Shown here: in pieces, positions 6,527-7,826 of the stretch
How positions within the stretch are numbered: the first letter of the stretch is position 1
How the letters are laid out: each line of letters opens with the position of its first letter
Assembly: GCA_017989575.1 (NCBI GenBank)
Contig: JAGNPP010000111.1
Span: 1-7,826 of the forward strand
DNA from: Chryseobacterium sp.
GTDB taxonomy: Bacteria > Bacteroidota > Bacteroidia > Flavobacteriales > Weeksellaceae
Reading direction: 5' to 3'
DNA: 7,826 nt
Notes under the pieces: generated by a model
Seen by the model: the letters and a program-made list of their open reading frames with translations, nothing else
Told to the model about the DNA's origin: nothing
Database searches by the model: none
Program-made: the position numbers and the translations under genes

Positions 6527-6557
6527 TTGAGCATTAAAATCAGAATCCCTATTTTTG
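6527..6557 (+). promoter_or_regulatory. Promoter of the HAD hydrolase gene (TTG-N20-TATTTTTG)
   Basis: TTG at 6527-6529 and TATTTTTG at 6550-6557 are separated by 20 bp, an exact fit to the Bacteroidota -33/-7 pattern. The transcript would start near 6563-6565, about 30 nt before the ATG at 6594. This excludes the upstream TTG at 6555 as a start codon, since that triplet lies inside the -7 element. Confidence 0.75.
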
Positions 6558-6593
6558 CACCGAATCAATGAAATTGAAAAGAGAAATTTGAAG

Positions 6594-7247
6594 ATGAAGA
6601 ATACGGTTATTTTTGATATGGACGGCGTGATTGTAGATACAGAACCACTTCACAAAAAAGCTTACTACCAACATTTCGCAGAATTGAACATCGAAGTTGG
6701 TGCAGAATTATTCTCGAAATTTACGGGCAAATCTACCCGAAATGTCTATCAAATGGTCAAAGATATTTTCGGAATCGAAACCGCCACAGAAGAATTAATT
6801 CAAAGAAAAAGAGCCATTTTTTATGATCTTTTCGATACAGATCCAGCGCTAAAATTATTGGATGGTGTAGAAGCATTAATCAATAATCTCCATTCTCAAA
6901 ATTTCCAATTAATCTTAGCTTCGTCCGCAGCTAAAACGACAATTGACAGAGTTTTCAAACGTTTCAATTTATTTCCTTTTTTCTCTTACCTTGTAAGTGG
7001 CGAAGATTTTCCGGAGTCAAAACCACATCCAGCTATTTTCATTGAAGCGCAAAGACTTTCCGGAAATGACAAATCAAATTGTATCGTGATAGAAGATAGC
7101 ACAAACGGAATCTTGGCGGCAAATGGCGCAGAGATATTTTGCGTAGGTTATAAAAGTGCAAACAGTAAAAATCAAAACTACGAGTTGGCGGATTTGGTCA
7201 TCCATCATTTTGATGAGTTGGAAGTAGAAAAGCTGAAAGTTCTTTAG
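6594..7247 (+). CDS. HAD subfamily IA hydrolase (beta-phosphoglucomutase-like phosphatase)
   Basis: The 217-residue soluble protein has all four HAD motifs: motif I FDMDGVIVDTEP with nucleophile D8 and acid/base D10; motif II S110 in LILASSAAK; motif III K143 in ESKPHP; motif IV E167/D168 in IEDSTNG. Residues ~18-85 form the helical C1 cap typical of the beta-phosphoglucomutase/phosphoglycolate phosphatase branch. It should hydrolyse or transfer phosphate on a small sugar phosphate or similar metabolite with Mg2+; whether it is a mutase or a phosphatase cannot be told from sequence alone. The frame is open 13 codons upstream to a TTG at 6555, but the promoter overlaps that stretch and the family begins at MKNTVIFDMDG, so the ATG at 6594 is chosen. 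Its stop overlaps that of the convergent gene. Confidence 0.93.
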   Translation: MKNTVIFDMDGVIVDTEPLHKKAYYQHFAELNIEVGAELFSKFTGKSTRNVYQMVKDIFGIETATEELIQRKRAIFYDLFDTDPALKLLDGVEALINNLHSQNFQLILASSAAKTTIDRVFKRFNLFPFFSYLVSGEDFPESKPHPAIFIEAQRLSGNDKSNCIVIEDSTNGILAANGAEIFCVGYKSANSKNQNYELADLVIHHFDELEVEKLKVL

Positions 7248-7826
7248 GAAATCCTTTTCTTGTTAGAAGATTCCACCCATTCATCTTTGCCACAAACTTT
7301 ACAAGTGCTTTTTTCGTGGGTCTCAAATTCTTTTGTGTAACCGCAAAAAGTACACGAATAATGCGCAGTTCTGAAAAAAGATTTTACCGCTTTGTCTAGA
7401 GAATTCGGCATTATCGGCAATCCATATTTGATGTCTTTGTCCTCATAATAAAATACGCTGATCTCACCCGAAATTTCCTCAATTGCTTTTTCGATTTGGC
7501 CAAGATGGGAAACACCTTTCAGTCTCAATTCAGAGAAAAATTCGTCCTCGCCAAGAGATTCTTTTTTGAAATCCTCAATGCAGAAAACACCTTGGTCAAT
7601 CAGGCAAATTGGTTTTCCTTCAACCAATTTTTCGAACTTTTTACTTTTGCTGATAATGTAAGTGATGATGCTGTAAAGACTGATGATCATTGTGAAAACT
7701 ACCAACGCGGGCATAATTCCAACATCTTTATAAAACATCGGATCTCCAGCTGCTGAACCTAATCCGATAATCACAACCAGTTCAAAAACGGATAATTGTT
7801 TCACACCTCTTTTCCCCAAAAGCCGT
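7244..7826 (-). CDS. DUF421 (YetF/YcaP-like) membrane protein with C-terminal zinc ribbon, 5' end cut
   Basis: The visible 193 residues begin RLLGKRGVKQLS at the right edge. This matches the conserved end of the first membrane segment of DUF421 proteins, so the TTG at 7819 is an internal leucine and the true start lies beyond the window. Two more hydrophobic spans follow (VFELVVIIGLGSAAGDP region and ~ALVVFTMIISLYSIITYII), then the soluble DUF421 domain with ICLIDQGVF and FFSELRLKGVSHLGQIEKA. The C-terminus adds a CX2C-X13-CX2C motif (C158, C161, C175, C178 in visible numbering; HYSCTFCGY and CKVCGKDEW), which looks like a rubredoxin-type zinc ribbon in the cytoplasm. The family's function is poorly known. 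The gene converges on the HAD gene with a 4-base overlap at the stop codons and no room for a separate terminator. Confidence 0.9.
   Translation of the reverse strand, partial: RLLGKRGVKQLSVFELVVIIGLGSAAGDPMFYKDVGIMPALVVFTMIISLYSIITYIISKSKKFEKLVEGKPICLIDQGVFCIEDFKKESLGEDEFFSELRLKGVSHLGQIEKAIEEISGEISVFYYEDKDIKYGLPIMPNSLDKAVKSFFRTAHYSCTFCGYTKEFETHEKSTCKVCGKDEWVESSNKKRIS

Noticed and set aside
6555..6593. N-terminal extension of the HAD protein from a TTG start
   Set aside because: The TTG lies inside the -7 element of the predicted promoter, and the family starts at the ATG at 6594.
7817..7819. TTG as start codon of the DUF421 gene
   Set aside because: Upstream codons continue the conserved RLLGKR motif to the window edge, and the first membrane segment would be missing.
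1..7826. CRISPR array, tRNA/rRNA, insertion sequence, phage or toxin-antitoxin genes
   Set aside because: No regular repeat-spacer array, RNA gene fold, transposase or integrase frame was seen.

Overview
The window looks like chromosomal DNA from a Bacteroidota, most likely a Flavobacteriia member near Chryseobacterium (Weeksellaceae). The support is low GC, starts preceded by A/T-rich stretches instead of Shine-Dalgarno sites, -7 elements of the TAnnTTTG type, a LytTR two-component pair with a TPR sensor kinase, and intergenic repeats that I recall from flavobacterial genomes. The genus is an inference; the phylum is fairly secure.

Left part (1-3276, all on the minus strand): a three-gene signalling block. 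A sensor histidine kinase with signal peptide, TPR-like helices and a HisKA_2-type H-box (1463-3181) is followed after 10 bases by a REC-LytTR response regulator (763-1452), then by a strong hairpin terminator (688-724), then by a secreted protein gene that runs off the left edge (1-526). The main observation of the window is that the promoters of the kinase gene and of the secreted-protein gene carry the same architecture: two direct copies of an 11-bp word (ATTCYGTCCCA on the minus strand) with a 20-bp period, followed exactly 28 bp later by a TAnnTTTG-like -7 element. This is the geometry expected of a LytTR activator site, so the simplest reading is an autoregulated two-component system that also switches on the adjacent exported protein.

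Middle (3277-5415): a gap with a 16-bp direct repeat and a G/C hairpin leads into an APC-superfamily amino acid permease (3428-5071, plus strand), closed by a perfect 10-bp stem terminator. The next ~295 bases hold no convincing gene but two stretches that look like dispersed intergenic repeats of Bacteroidota.

Right part (5416-7826): an exported BNR/Asp-box beta-propeller-like protein (5416-6441), a short repeat-bearing gap with a near-consensus promoter (TTG-N20-TATTTTTG), a HAD subfamily IA phosphatase/phosphomutase (6594-7247), and, converging on it with overlapping stop codons, a DUF421 membrane protein with an added C-terminal zinc ribbon (7244-7826) that is cut by the right edge. These last genes are ordinary housekeeping or accessory functions with no evident pathway link.
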